DNA of 64,000 nt from Thermoplasmatota archaeon (GTDB lineage: Archaea; Thermoplasmatota; Thermoplasmata; Thermoplasmatales; GCA-001856825), in the NCBI GenBank assembly GCA_023379555.1, contig JAMCQR010000065.1:62001-126000 (forward strand), given 5' to 3'. The notes under the pieces were generated by a model that saw nothing but the letters and a program-made list of their open reading frames with translations, had not been told where the DNA came from and did no database searches. Made by a program: the position numbers and the translations under genes. Of the stretch, positions 26,523-34,782 are shown piece by piece (within the stretch, counting starts at the first letter, position 1; the number at the start of each line of letters is the position of its first letter).

Positions 26523-27989
26523 CTAAGTAATAATCTGCATCCTGAGTGTGTTATTCACGTCGGGATAAACGCCGTAATATTGCGTATATGGACTGACGCC
26601 GTAGGTCAGGATTGTATTCCCTTTCCTCTCCACATTTACAACTATGTCGAATATTTGATTTATTGTTCCAATCAGTTTCGAATCGTGATTCATCATTATG
26701 AGTGAATCCTTGGTTCCCCTTATGTTACTTGAAACTCTTGAAATGATTTCATCTGTAATTCTGGATCCTTCAAGCTTCTCCAACGCTCTGGTCGATTCGA
26801 TGAATAATATTCCATCGGTGCTATCCGATAGCTCAACTATATTTCTCATGTACTCCCTCATTCTTTCTTCCTTGGTTGTCTGACCCAGGCCAGCTATAAA
26901 CCTCTTCCCGGACACGTCATTTTCCAAGTCTACTATCCTGATGTTGTTCTCGTAGTCTTTCAACGGAAGTGCTTCATTTATGAAAGTATATGTCTCCATT
27001 GGTCCCTTGTCGGGGTCCCCTAAGTACAAAATGCCTTTATTTTCCTTAAGCGCCTTGACAATCGAGGGTACAAGCAAAGAATAAGCCACATCAGTTTTGA
27101 TGTTTATAAAGTTGAAGGCAATAGCATTCTTTCCCTTGACGTCCACTATTTTCTTGTCAATGAAATTGATTCCTGTAACTATTCCTTGCAGGTCTGTTTC
27201 GTGATTGTAGGTGTACGTTCCAATGTAATTTGTAGGAGGGATGTATGCGAACCTCCCCCCATCGAGGGTGTAGCTATATTCGTTTGACTCAATCTGGGTG
27301 TATCTCATTTTTTCAAGCCGGATGTTCCTTATGATTCTTGAATCAATGAATTCTTTGTGCAAAGTAATTACTCCATCAACAAGGTAATCCAACCTGTTTA
27401 GCTTGCCTTCTACATCTGACTCACTGACTATAACCAGATCGATTCCAGAGTTTTCAACAATGTCCTTCTGTAAGGCGAATATCATCTTATCTTCTTCAAT
27501 ACCGAGCTTTCTTGATATACCCTCTATGCTGTCTATGATAAGTGCTGGTTTCTGTTTCATTATGAGGTTTAGGGAGTCGATTGTTCTCTCTAGCTCGGCA
27601 GAATTGATGCCAAGAGAATCAAGGTTGTAGGTTACGACTTTATCTGGTCTTTGATTCACTAGGCTCCTGAGTACTTCATTACCTGATATCAATACTTCGC
27701 TCTGCTTCTGCTCATTTGTCTTAGGATTAATAGTTCTCAGGAATCTTTTCCCAGCATCTATTATCCTGTTCTTCGAATCTGATTCTTTGACCCACGGAAA
27801 CTGATTGTAGATGGATTGATCGCCGACCCTTGTCGAAAGATAGACGGATTTCTGGGGAGTAAACACGTTTTCCATCATCTCAAGTGCAAGCGTCGTCTTT
27901 CCCGAGCCCGCGGAGCCTCGTATTATGAGCGATTTTCCCCACGGATTTCGCAAGAAGCCTTCAATCTCTGGTGGAAATCTTGATAACAC
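26523..27989 (-). CDS. KaiC/RecA-like ATPase of the archaeal signal-transduction type
   Basis: A 488-residue protein with an N-terminal RecA-like core: Walker A GSAGSGKTT near residue 24, then a Walker B-like strand PALIIDSIEG near residue 155 and VSESD. The segment KLNRLDYLVDGVITLHKEF and RNIRLEKMRY is typical of KaiC-type domains (the D-G-V-I-L and E-K-MR signatures). A second RecA-like unit (from about residue 255) keeps the general order but lacks a Walker A lysine. Such proteins are common in Thermoplasmata and related to gas-vesicle regulator GvpD. Role unknown; ATP-dependent regulation is inferred from the family. It is upstream of nothing obviously co-transcribed. Confidence 0.8.
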   Translation of the reverse strand: MLSRFPPEIEGFLRNPWGKSLIIRGSAGSGKTTLALEMMENVFTPQKSVYLSTRVGDQSIYNQFPWVKESDSKNRIIDAGKRFLRTINPKTNEQKQSEVLISGNEVLRSLVNQRPDKVVTYNLDSLGINSAELERTIDSLNLIMKQKPALIIDSIEGISRKLGIEEDKMIFALQKDIVENSGIDLVIVSESDVEGKLNRLDYLVDGVITLHKEFIDSRIIRNIRLEKMRYTQIESNEYSYTLDGGRFAYIPPTNYIGTYTYNHETDLQGIVTGINFIDKKIVDVKGKNAIAFNFINIKTDVAYSLLVPSIVKALKENKGILYLGDPDKGPMETYTFINEALPLKDYENNIRIVDLENDVSGKRFIAGLGQTTKEERMREYMRNIVELSDSTDGILFIESTRALEKLEGSRITDEIISRVSSNIRGTKDSLIMMNHDSKLIGTINQIFDIVVNVERKGNTILTYGVSPYTQYYGVYPDVNNTLRMQIIT

Positions 27990-28035
27990 AATTATGCATT
28001 AGGAAGCTGTTTAAATAATTTGTCGAAGAAAAAAA

Positions 28036-28674
28036 TTAAATATATTCATCGGCGGCATCTTCTTCCTTAGCCTTTTCTTTGAGGACTTTTTTTAGCAGTG
28101 GGTGCGGCTTCTCTTCAGGTTGATATTCCACGACCGTCGGTTTCATCGCATTATCATCGTTGTGGTGAGGATGTTTCTGACTTAGCAGCTTTGGCCTGTC
28201 CTTATCCCTTATCTTCAGTTCTGAGATGCTCCCCCCTAAGAATCCAAATGCTATCAGTACAGCCCAGTTTGGAGGCACAGCAAGCAGGAATGTGCGGAAA
28301 CTACTGAACATCAATGAAACAGAATAGATGAGAGAACCCAAAAATGGGTTTAAAATTTGAATGTGGTAAAGAATGTTGCCAGAAAGATAAGAAATGACCA
28401 TCGGAGGAATTTGTATTACATATGTTAGCAAATATGCAGATGTCCCGAAAGCAACCGAAATAATTGAAGTCACAAGTAGACCTTTGTACTTGTTCCCTGC
28501 TGCCCTACCTGCGACGTACCCAGAAAGCATCGGCCCAAATATAGGTAACCACCACAGAAGAACCGTCCCAACAAGAGCGATGACAAGAGATCCTTTGATC
28601 GAATATCTGCCCGTTTCCTTGTACCTGTTCCATCCCTCAAGTGTAATGAGTGACATTAGTCTGACAATAGTCAT
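28036..28674 (-). CDS. Multi-pass membrane protein, DUF5518-like
   Basis: A 212-residue protein with a soluble start, three or four membrane segments (LVIALVGTVLLWWLPIFGP, LLVTSIISVAFG, SLIYSVSLMF, WAVLIAFGFLGG), and a hydrophilic, charged C-terminal tail with HPHH and many K/E residues. The segment GPMLSGYVAGRAAG is the hallmark of a group of small archaeal membrane proteins often annotated DUF5518. Function unknown. It has its own promoter region shared with the divergent MFS gene. Confidence 0.75.
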   Translation of the reverse strand: MTIVRLMSLITLEGWNRYKETGRYSIKGSLVIALVGTVLLWWLPIFGPMLSGYVAGRAAGNKYKGLLVTSIISVAFGTSAYLLTYVIQIPPMVISYLSGNILYHIQILNPFLGSLIYSVSLMFSSFRTFLLAVPPNWAVLIAFGFLGGSISELKIRDKDRPKLLSQKHPHHNDDNAMKPTVVEYQPEEKPHPLLKKVLKEKAKEEDAADEYI

Positions 28675-28836
28675 ACAAAGATAAATACTTTTCCTATATA
28701 TTTTCTAGAATATTATATAAGTATAAATATATGAATACCAACGTTTCGTAGACCTTTTAACTTCGTCGTTCATTCGTTTCCACCACATATGGCACGTCTG
28801 AAAATTAAGGTATTGCTTTAGGTTCGGTGCGGCATT

Positions 28837-28872
28837 ACCTCACAAAGAACCTCACAAAGAACCTCACAAAGA
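28837..28872. repeat. Three tandem copies of a 12-base unit
   Basis: ACCTCACAAAGA repeated three times without change, immediately before the TATA box at 28873-28880 of the MFS gene. The position, where the BRE element and upstream regulators bind, suggests an effect on promoter strength, but replication slippage alone could also explain it. Confidence 0.7.
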
Positions 28873-28880
28873 ATATAAAT
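28873..28880 (+). promoter_or_regulatory. TATA box before the MFS gene
   Basis: ATATAAAT centred 25 bases before a GTG at 28901. That GTG is in frame with the transporter but is followed two codons later by TGA (28907-28909). Confidence 0.5.
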
Positions 28881-29002
28881 TACTGTAATATTCCGGGGGA
28901 GTGATTTGATCTACGGATAGGAGAAACATTTACCTGATTTCAATTGGCTCTTTCATCAGGACTTTTGGAACTGGGGCTGTCTGGGCATTTACGGCCTTAT
29001 AC

Positions 29003-30067
29003 TTGTCAAAAATCCTTCACGTCAACCTTATATTCATTGGAGCTGTTTTCGCAATAAATGCTATCTCAGGGGGTTTAATCCAGATTTATTCTGGATATCT
29101 GGGAGACAAGTACGGGTTCAAAAGAACGATATTGATATTCTCCTTCGGGTCTGTATTTTCAATATTCTCGCTTTTCCTAATATCACATTTCACTACTTCT
29201 GCGGAGATATTTATCCCTGTCTTCATAGTCAGTAACCTGGTTGTCTCCCTTTACCAACCCTCGACCAATGCATTGCTGTCACTTAGTAGCGAGACCGCAT
29301 TATCGGGATTTTCCACCTTGCGAATTGCTGCCAATCTTGGCTGGGCGATCGGTCCAGCACTAGGTGGAATTATTATCACCATTTACGGATTCTCTTTCAT
29401 TTATCTCGTCGCTTCTGCCGCGTCATTAATCTCGTTCCTGATGTATTTCATGCTCCGGGATATCGGCAAGACGGGCCAATTTATCAATAAGAACATGCTC
29501 ATAAATGATAGACGTATGACCATATTTGGTGTGAGCATTACATTTCTTTTCGTGGTAGTGTCCCAATTTTCTGTCACGTTATCTATCTACGCAAATGAAT
29601 TCATGGGAGTGAGCTACTCCTCTGTCGGCCTGATATACTTTACAAATGGAATAGTGGTGGTTCTTTTCCAATGGCCTATTTACCTCATTGTCAGAAGAAT
29701 TGGAATGTGGAACGGAATGCTTGCCGGAACAGTGCTGTATATCATGGGTTATTTTTCTATGGCCATGGATCATCATTTGATACAATTCCTCGTTTCAATG
29801 TTCATACTGACTCTTGGAGAGAACTTCGTCACTCCAACGGGGAATGCAATTGTTTCCCAAATCGCAAAAGGAAAACGTCTTGGATCGTACATGGGGTTAT
29901 ACAATTTCTTCAATTCGTTTGGAAGAGGAATGGGACCATCATATGGCTCTTTTTTATTGTCAGCATACACAAATCCATTTGATATTTGGGGGTTCGCAGT
30001 ATTACCTGGTGGAATCGCATTCCTTCTCCTGGCAATCCAAAAATTCAGAATGAAGGAAATTAATTAG
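29003..30067 (+). CDS. Major facilitator superfamily transporter (5' end disturbed)
   Basis: A 12-helix-type transporter. The conserved loop between helices 2 and 3 reads GYLGDKYGFKRT, and GWAIGPALGG in helix 5 is typical of drug/sugar efflux members. TTG 29003 is the first canonical start after a stop, but the frame continues upstream as good helix-1 sequence (NIYLISIGSFIRTFG) to 28910, where a TGA at 28907-28909 blocks the promoter-proximal GTG 28901. So either a non-canonical start is used or one base is wrong or mutated. From TTG 29003 most of helix 1 would be lost. Substrate unknown. Confidence 0.85.
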   Translation: MSKILHVNLIFIGAVFAINAISGGLIQIYSGYLGDKYGFKRTILIFSFGSVFSIFSLFLISHFTTSAEIFIPVFIVSNLVVSLYQPSTNALLSLSSETALSGFSTLRIAANLGWAIGPALGGIIITIYGFSFIYLVASAASLISFLMYFMLRDIGKTGQFINKNMLINDRRMTIFGVSITFLFVVVSQFSVTLSIYANEFMGVSYSSVGLIYFTNGIVVVLFQWPIYLIVRRIGMWNGMLAGTVLYIMGYFSMAMDHHLIQFLVSMFILTLGENFVTPTGNAIVSQIAKGKRLGSYMGLYNFFNSFGRGMGPSYGSFLLSAYTNPFDIWGFAVLPGGIAFLLLAIQKFRMKEIN

Positions 30068-30122
30068 AAAATCCCAGATCCATGACTTTGTAATCATTCA
30101 ATTATGAACGTATATGAAACAC

Positions 30123-30299
30123 TCACGCCTGTGAGACGAATGATTCTCCCGATACGACCTCACGGAGAACAAACGCTGATATTATCCAGATAAGCCCTAC
30201 AAGTACCGGAACTATATTTCCGATGTACAGTCCAATTCCAACTAAAATTAATGGTAAAATGTAAAATAAAATAAATAGAATGAGTTTCCTCGCATTCAT
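30123..30299 (-). CDS. Small two-helix membrane protein at the end of the L10-L12 operon
   Basis: A 58-residue frame from ATG 30299, nine bases after the L12 stop, on the same strand. The product is MNARKLILFILFY followed by two hydrophobic helices separated by a glycine (VGIGLYIGNIVP) and a short polar tail (REVVSGESFVSQA). The tight spacing and the clean hydrophobic pattern support a real gene. No family recognised. It probably inserts in the membrane; co-transcription with ribosomal proteins is inferred from spacing. Confidence 0.6.
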   Translation of the reverse strand: MNARKLILFILFYILPLILVGIGLYIGNIVPVLVGLIWIISAFVLREVVSGESFVSQA

Positions 30300-30308
30300 T
30301 CAGATCGT

Positions 30309-30626
30309 CTATCCGAAAAGAGCTCCAAGCCCGGCTACTGCTTCTTCCTCACTCTTGTCCTCTTTCTTCTCTTCCTTCTTTTCCTCTTTCTTCTCTTCCT
30401 TCTTTGAGGATGTCTCTGCCTGTGCGACTGGCTGGACTGCAACCATTGAAGATTTTATTGCCTCCTCAATGTTCACGCCTTCCAGCGATGTAATGAGGCT
30501 CTTGACCTTTGCGGGATCAGGTGTTACTCCTGCCGCTTTCAGTATTTCGGATACTCCTTCTTCTGTCACTGGTTTTCCAACCGCATTCAGTATCAGTGCG
30601 CTGTATATGTATTCCATATTATCCAC
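30309..30626 (-). CDS. rpl12: Ribosomal protein L12 (P1-type stalk protein)
   Basis: Acidic stalk protein, 105 residues. The N-terminal dimerisation domain is [20 protein letters not shown], followed by [12 protein letters not shown], an Ala/Gln hinge, a long K/E-rich run and the universally conserved end GLGALFG that contacts translation factors. Encoded directly after L10, the protein it binds. Archaeal/eukaryotic type, not bacterial L7/L12. Confidence 0.97.
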   Translation of the reverse strand: MDNMEYIYSALILNAVGKPVTEEGVSEILKAAGVTPDPAKVKSLITSLEGVNIEEAIKSSMVAVQPVAQAETSSKKEEKKEEKKEEKKEDKSEEEAVAGLGALFG

Positions 30627-30669
30627 CCTTAATTACTTACAGATAATAAATTTGATGCTTTAAACATAT

Positions 30670-31530
30670 CTATTGTGCCACCCGATCTGAGATTGATGCG
30701 TTTAAAGCCTCTGCATTTTTTCTTGCCATCGCCATCAGTTCACCAATAGTATCTTTTGTCGGGTAAGCTACTCCCAAAGAGAGAGCTTTCGCGTTCTTGT
30801 ATGCGTTTCCGATCATGATTGGGACTGTAGTGCTGTTGAGATAAGAGATGTGAAGTGCAAGTGAAATTGCTCTCGAGTGACCAGCGCTCAACTTATTAAG
30901 GTAATCCTGCACAGAAACGTTGAGTACATCGTTGTGGAATATGGTTCCATCTTCAAAAGAAGCCCTGAAATCAAGACCTATTTCCAGAGGCAGTATCTCC
31001 AGTTTAGATAGTGCTATTGCCTTGTCCCTCGATATTTTGTCTCCTTTCTTTACTACGACCGTTTCCTTTCTGATTACTACTTTCCCCTGATCTATAGATG
31101 CAGGTATCCCTGCTTTTTGTAGTTCTCCAACTACTGGTCCAGGTTTGAGGTTTGTTGGTTTTGCCTCAAGTATTACATCTTCCGGGGCAATCTCCCCTCC
31201 TTTGGCAGGTGCCCTTGTTCTGCTGTTCTGTATTTCCCTGAATAACTTGAACGAATTCTCCATTGAGAAAATTGCAGCGACTGGGCCTTCAGCGTGTTCT
31301 TCAAGTCCTCTGATATTCTGAATCCCTGACTCGTCAAAGGCCCTCATTAAGAGCGATTTCTTGATGACCTTTATCGTGGCCTTCCCTCTCAGCAACCTTC
31401 TGATCTGTTGAAACTGTTTCGCAGGAACTCTATCTATGCCAACCAGTGCTACTGATTTTGCACCTTTTATCTCTTTGATAACCTCATTGATTGCCGCCGC
31501 TTTTGATTCTGAGAATCTGTTCTCTTTCAT
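30670..31530 (-). CDS. rpl10: Ribosomal protein L10 (P0-type stalk base)
   Basis: P0-like stalk base protein, 286 residues, with the rRNA-binding N-terminal domain (KSVALVGIDRVPAKQFQQIRR, RGKATIKVIKKSL), the insertion domain (GPVVGELQKAGIPASIDQGKV, ISRDKAIALSKLEI) and a helical C-terminal spine that recruits L12. It lacks the acidic GLGALFG-type tail seen in some archaeal P0 proteins; the frame ends ISDRVAQ. It follows L1 by one base, part of the L11-L1-L10-L12 operon. Confidence 0.96.
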   Translation of the reverse strand: MKENRFSESKAAAINEVIKEIKGAKSVALVGIDRVPAKQFQQIRRLLRGKATIKVIKKSLLMRAFDESGIQNIRGLEEHAEGPVAAIFSMENSFKLFREIQNSRTRAPAKGGEIAPEDVILEAKPTNLKPGPVVGELQKAGIPASIDQGKVVIRKETVVVKKGDKISRDKAIALSKLEILPLEIGLDFRASFEDGTIFHNDVLNVSVQDYLNKLSAGHSRAISLALHISYLNSTTVPIMIGNAYKNAKALSLGVAYPTKDTIGELMAMARKNAEALNASISDRVAQ

Positions 31531-31531
31531 C

Positions 31532-32176
31532 TTACTTCATCTCCATTTTTACGGCAGGTCCCATGGTCGTTTTCACATAAATGGCCCTGATGTTTTCTTC
31601 TCCTTTCTCAAGCTTGGATGTAATTCTCTTAAGAACTTCGTTTCCATTCTGGGCAACCTTGTCCACTTCCATCTCCCTGGTCCCGATTGCTACGTGAATG
31701 ACTGGTTTCTCCTTGCTTCTTGCCCTTACAGTCCTTCTCAGGTTATTGACGATGTTGACTGGATCGACATTGGCAGGAACAGGTCTTGGTACCTTCCCTC
31801 TTGGACCCATTACTCCCCCAAGAATTTTTCCGACCCTAGCCATAAGTGCAGTTTCTGCGATGAAGAAATCAACATCATTCACTATTTTTTTAGCTGACTT
31901 CTTGTCGTCTTTCAACTTATCTAGCTCATCAGCAGTTATAGTCCTATCGGCTATATCCTTCACTTTTGCAATCATTTCGTTCCCGCCGATCACTCCAATC
32001 TTCAATTTTCTACCTCTTCCGTTTGGAAGAATTATTTCCTCATTTATCCTGTTCTTGGGATTAGAGAGATCCACATCCTTCAAATTTATTGCAAGTTCGA
32101 CTGACTCCTTGAATTTTCTCTCAGGAGCCTTTTCTATCGCTTCTTCTATGCTTTTCTTTAGCTTCTCAGCATCCAT
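31532..32176 (-). CDS. rpl1: Ribosomal protein L1
   Basis: 214-residue L1 with the family signature GPRGKVPRPVPANVDPV in the middle and the N-terminal KESVELAINLKDVDLSNPKNR. It binds the L1 stalk of the large-subunit rRNA and in archaea often represses its own operon through an mRNA site that mimics the rRNA; such a site was not identified here. Lies between L11 and L10. Confidence 0.97.
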   Translation of the reverse strand: MDAEKLKKSIEEAIEKAPERKFKESVELAINLKDVDLSNPKNRINEEIILPNGRGRKLKIGVIGGNEMIAKVKDIADRTITADELDKLKDDKKSAKKIVNDVDFFIAETALMARVGKILGGVMGPRGKVPRPVPANVDPVNIVNNLRRTVRARSKEKPVIHVAIGTREMEVDKVAQNGNEVLKRITSKLEKGEENIRAIYVKTTMGPAVKMEMK

Positions 32177-32221
32177 GAATTATCACCTGTGTAGTACAGC
32201 GAGCTTCACAGCTCTCCTACA

Positions 32222-32689
32222 TCAGAGCTTGAGTGAACCATCTTTAATAAGTTTTTGTATTTCCTTTGGGTCTTTTTTATTCACTGTCACTCCCATCGAG
32301 ACGCATGTTCCAAGGACCTCTAGAACCGCTGTTTGGATGCTTGCGGCGTTCATATTCACAATTTTGGTTTCTGCGATCTTCTTTATCTGATCTAGTTCTA
32401 AATTTCCGCTGACCTTTGTCCTCACAGCACCGGTGGCTGTCTCTACTCCTAGCTCCTTCTTCAACAGTGCCGATACAGGTGGCATACCGACAGTTACGTT
32501 GAATTTTTTCGTCTCCGGGTCAACCGAAACTTTCACAGGAACCTGCATTCCCGAGAATGCTTTGGTTTTATCATTTATTTCTTTCAGTACGAGGCCCAGG
32601 TTGATACCTAAAGGACCCAAAGCAGGACCAAGTGGTGGTCCGGCAGTTGCTTTACCTCCTTCTACCATTACAGATACTTCTTGTGGCAT
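32222..32689 (-). CDS. rpl11: Ribosomal protein L11
   Basis: 155-residue L11: N-terminal domain with the proline-rich motif GGKATAGPPLGPALGPLGINLG and VPVKVSVDPETKKF, C-terminal RNA-binding domain with LGTCVSMGVTV. It forms the factor-binding site with the 23S rRNA. It starts at the base after the Spt5 stop region, so the transcription factor and ribosomal genes are one unit. Confidence 0.97.
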   Translation of the reverse strand: MPQEVSVMVEGGKATAGPPLGPALGPLGINLGLVLKEINDKTKAFSGMQVPVKVSVDPETKKFNVTVGMPPVSALLKKELGVETATGAVRTKVSGNLELDQIKKIAETKIVNMNAASIQTAVLEVLGTCVSMGVTVNKKDPKEIQKLIKDGSLKL

Positions 32690-33508
32690 TTATTTCACCT
32701 CTTTATCAAGGACCTTCACAGAGTCCGCCTTGACAGTTAACGGAATAGGTACGATGGCATTTTGCAATTCCAGCGTTATTTCATCCTTGCCATTGTCTAC
32801 GTGAGTAATCCTGGCCTTTTCACCTTTGAAAGGGCCCTCTATAACTTCCACATAGTTCCCTATCTCAAGAGATTCAACGGCAGGTTTTGAAATAAGATAG
32901 TTTTCTAACTCAGAAATATCCACTTCTCCCGATATCATGTTTCTCGCTCCTCTGACGGTCTTAAGCAATGCTATTGTTCTATCTGGATACATTGTCTCAA
33001 TAAATACATACCCCTTTAAATCAGGAGGAGCAAGAATCGAATAAATGTATTCTGCATTTTCCGTTCGTGCTTTAAGGCCAATGTCCCTGGCAATTTTAGT
33101 TTCCTGTCCAATGGTCGTTTTTATAACGATTATGGTCTGTTTTATTGTTACTGTAAATAAGTCAAAAAATTCTCCATTCTGCTTTATCGCAACCGATGAT
33201 GAATCGCCCATTTCTCCGCCTTTCGGGGTCTCAAGAATGAATGGTATTATTGTTTTTTCTCCCTTTGAAAGTTTGTAAGGAACCTTTAGGACTTCTGGAT
33301 TCTGAGGAGAAACACTAATGGGTTTTGCCTTTTTCTGATCCAGTCCCAGAAACCATTCTATTTCTTCCCTTGACTCTTTTATCTTCAGTGTGAACTCCAG
33401 TTCGCCCTGAATATCTCTGGATTCATCGTTTTCAAGGTTTATATTAAAGGATATTTTCTTGCTGGTACCAGCTTCTATATTCTGCTGTTCACAGCTCCAT
33501 CTGACCAT
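32690..33508 (-). CDS. spt5: Transcription elongation factor Spt5 (NusG) with N-terminal extension
   Basis: The last 150 residues form a normal archaeal Spt5: NGN domain (IYSILAPPDLKGYVFIETMYPD, TVRGARNMISGE) and KOW domain (IGNYVEVIEGPFKGEKARITHVD). Spt5 binds RNA polymerase with Spt4 and promotes elongation. In front there are about 120 extra residues with alternating beta-strand pattern (KKISFNINLENDESRDIQGELEFTL is cut here into short strands) that look like an Ig-type sandwich. The usual archaeal protein is about half this length. It sits between secE and L11, a standard context. Confidence 0.9.
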   Translation of the reverse strand: MVRWSCEQQNIEAGTSKKISFNINLENDESRDIQGELEFTLKIKESREEIEWFLGLDQKKAKPISVSPQNPEVLKVPYKLSKGEKTIIPFILETPKGGEMGDSSSVAIKQNGEFFDLFTVTIKQTIIVIKTTIGQETKIARDIGLKARTENAEYIYSILAPPDLKGYVFIETMYPDRTIALLKTVRGARNMISGEVDISELENYLISKPAVESLEIGNYVEVIEGPFKGEKARITHVDNGKDEITLELQNAIVPIPLTVKADSVKVLDKEVK

Positions 33509-33730
33509 TTATGGCACCTGAAAAAACACATTCATGACTAGATAAATTATGAAACCCACTCCGCCTATGATTATAATGCCAACTCCAGTGATGATAGCAG
33601 ACTTGCTATACTCATCTCTCGTGGGCTTTCTGGCCATTTTCAGTATTCTTGAGTATTTTCCCTTCCCTATCCTGGATACCCTATCAGTAATTGAATGCTC
33701 TACTTCAAGGAACTTGTCGTCAACGGTCAT
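33509..33730 (-). CDS. secE: Protein translocase subunit SecE (Sec61-gamma)
   Basis: 73 residues with an amphipathic stretch MARKPTRDEYSKSA and a single C-terminal membrane helix (GVGIIIIGGVGFIIYLVMN), the Sec61-gamma layout. It is a subunit of the SecYEG channel. The ftsZ-secE-spt5 order is common in Euryarchaeota and supports the call. Confidence 0.93.
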   Translation of the reverse strand: MTVDDKFLEVEHSITDRVSRIGKGKYSRILKMARKPTRDEYSKSAIITGVGIIIIGGVGFIIYLVMNVFFQVP

Positions 33731-33742
33731 TTCATCCTACCT

Positions 33743-34735
33743 CTAAATATACTTGTTCTTGGCTCCTACCAGTATGGTTAATACCTTTATATCATTTTTC
33801 ATTGATTCGTCTATCCTTGCGCCCCAAATAATTCTTGCATTGGGATTTATTTTCTTTCTCACTTCTTCAAGTACCAGATGAGCTTCTTCCACAGACATGT
33901 TGGAGCTGCCAGTAACCGATACTATCGCGGAGGTGGCAGTCGAAGTATCCATGTCCAAGAGTGGTGAATTCATTGCTTTTTTTGCTGAATCTACGGCCCG
34001 GTCTTGCGCGCCGGATTGGCCCATACCCACCATCGCAGTCCCCCCGTCCTTCATTACGGTCTTCAGGTCATTGAAGTCAAGATTCACCAGCCCGGGTTTT
34101 GTTATGAGTTCAGTCAATCCCTTGATTGCCCTCATAAGCACTTCGTCCGCAAATCTGAATGCTTCATTCAGAGGGAGTCTTGGGACTAGCTGGAGTAGTT
34201 TATCATTAGGAACGACTATTATTGTGTCAGATTTCTCCTTCAACTTTGCAAGTCCCCAAGAGGCATTCTCCATCCTCATTTTCCCCTCTCCAGAAAAAGG
34301 AAGTGTTACTACTGAAATGACGAGAGCACTTGCACCCTTTGCTATTTCCGCAACAACTGGAGCAGATCCTGTACCTGTCCCGCCCCCCATTCCCGCTGTC
34401 ACAAAAACAATGTCTGACCCCTCCACCGTGTTTCTGATTTCGTCTTCAACCTCTCTTGCCGCCATCTCACCTATCTGCGGGATAGCACCTGCACCGAGGC
34501 CCCTCGTAGCTCTCCTTCCAAGCAGAATTTTCTTTGTTGCCTGAGTAAGCAATAGATGCTGGGCGTCCGTATTTGCGGCCACAATTTCAGCCCCTTGTAT
34601 TCCCTCTTCCATAATTCTCGTGATGGTATTAGACCCAGAACCGCCGCAACCGAAAATCTTGATATTGGTTTTTAAACCTTTGAGTACTTCAATTAACTCT
34701 GCATCCGTATCTTCAAAAGTCTCATTGTCTTGCAT
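33743..34735 (-). CDS. ftsZ: Cell division GTPase FtsZ
   Basis: 330 residues, full-length FtsZ: N-terminal GGSGSNTITR, ANTDAQHL, tubulin signature GGGTGTGSAP, T7-loop region NLDFNDLKTVM with the catalytic aspartates, and GAQDRAVDSAKKAMNSPLLD. It polymerises with GTP into the division ring. It is the first gene of the secE-spt5-ribosomal unit and stands apart from the short FtsZ-like gene at 39.4 kb. Confidence 0.97.
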   Translation of the reverse strand: MQDNETFEDTDAELIEVLKGLKTNIKIFGCGGSGSNTITRIMEEGIQGAEIVAANTDAQHLLLTQATKKILLGRRATRGLGAGAIPQIGEMAAREVEDEIRNTVEGSDIVFVTAGMGGGTGTGSAPVVAEIAKGASALVISVVTLPFSGEGKMRMENASWGLAKLKEKSDTIIVVPNDKLLQLVPRLPLNEAFRFADEVLMRAIKGLTELITKPGLVNLDFNDLKTVMKDGGTAMVGMGQSGAQDRAVDSAKKAMNSPLLDMDTSTATSAIVSVTGSSNMSVEEAHLVLEEVRKKINPNARIIWGARIDESMKNDIKVLTILVGAKNKYI

Positions 34736-34782
34736 ATTTATGCCAAGTTTGATAAAATAAATGAATATAAATACATTGTCAG

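Noticed and set aside
26505..26705. 66-codon plus-strand frame over the end of the KaiC-like gene
   Set aside because: Shadow of a long coding gene on the other strand.
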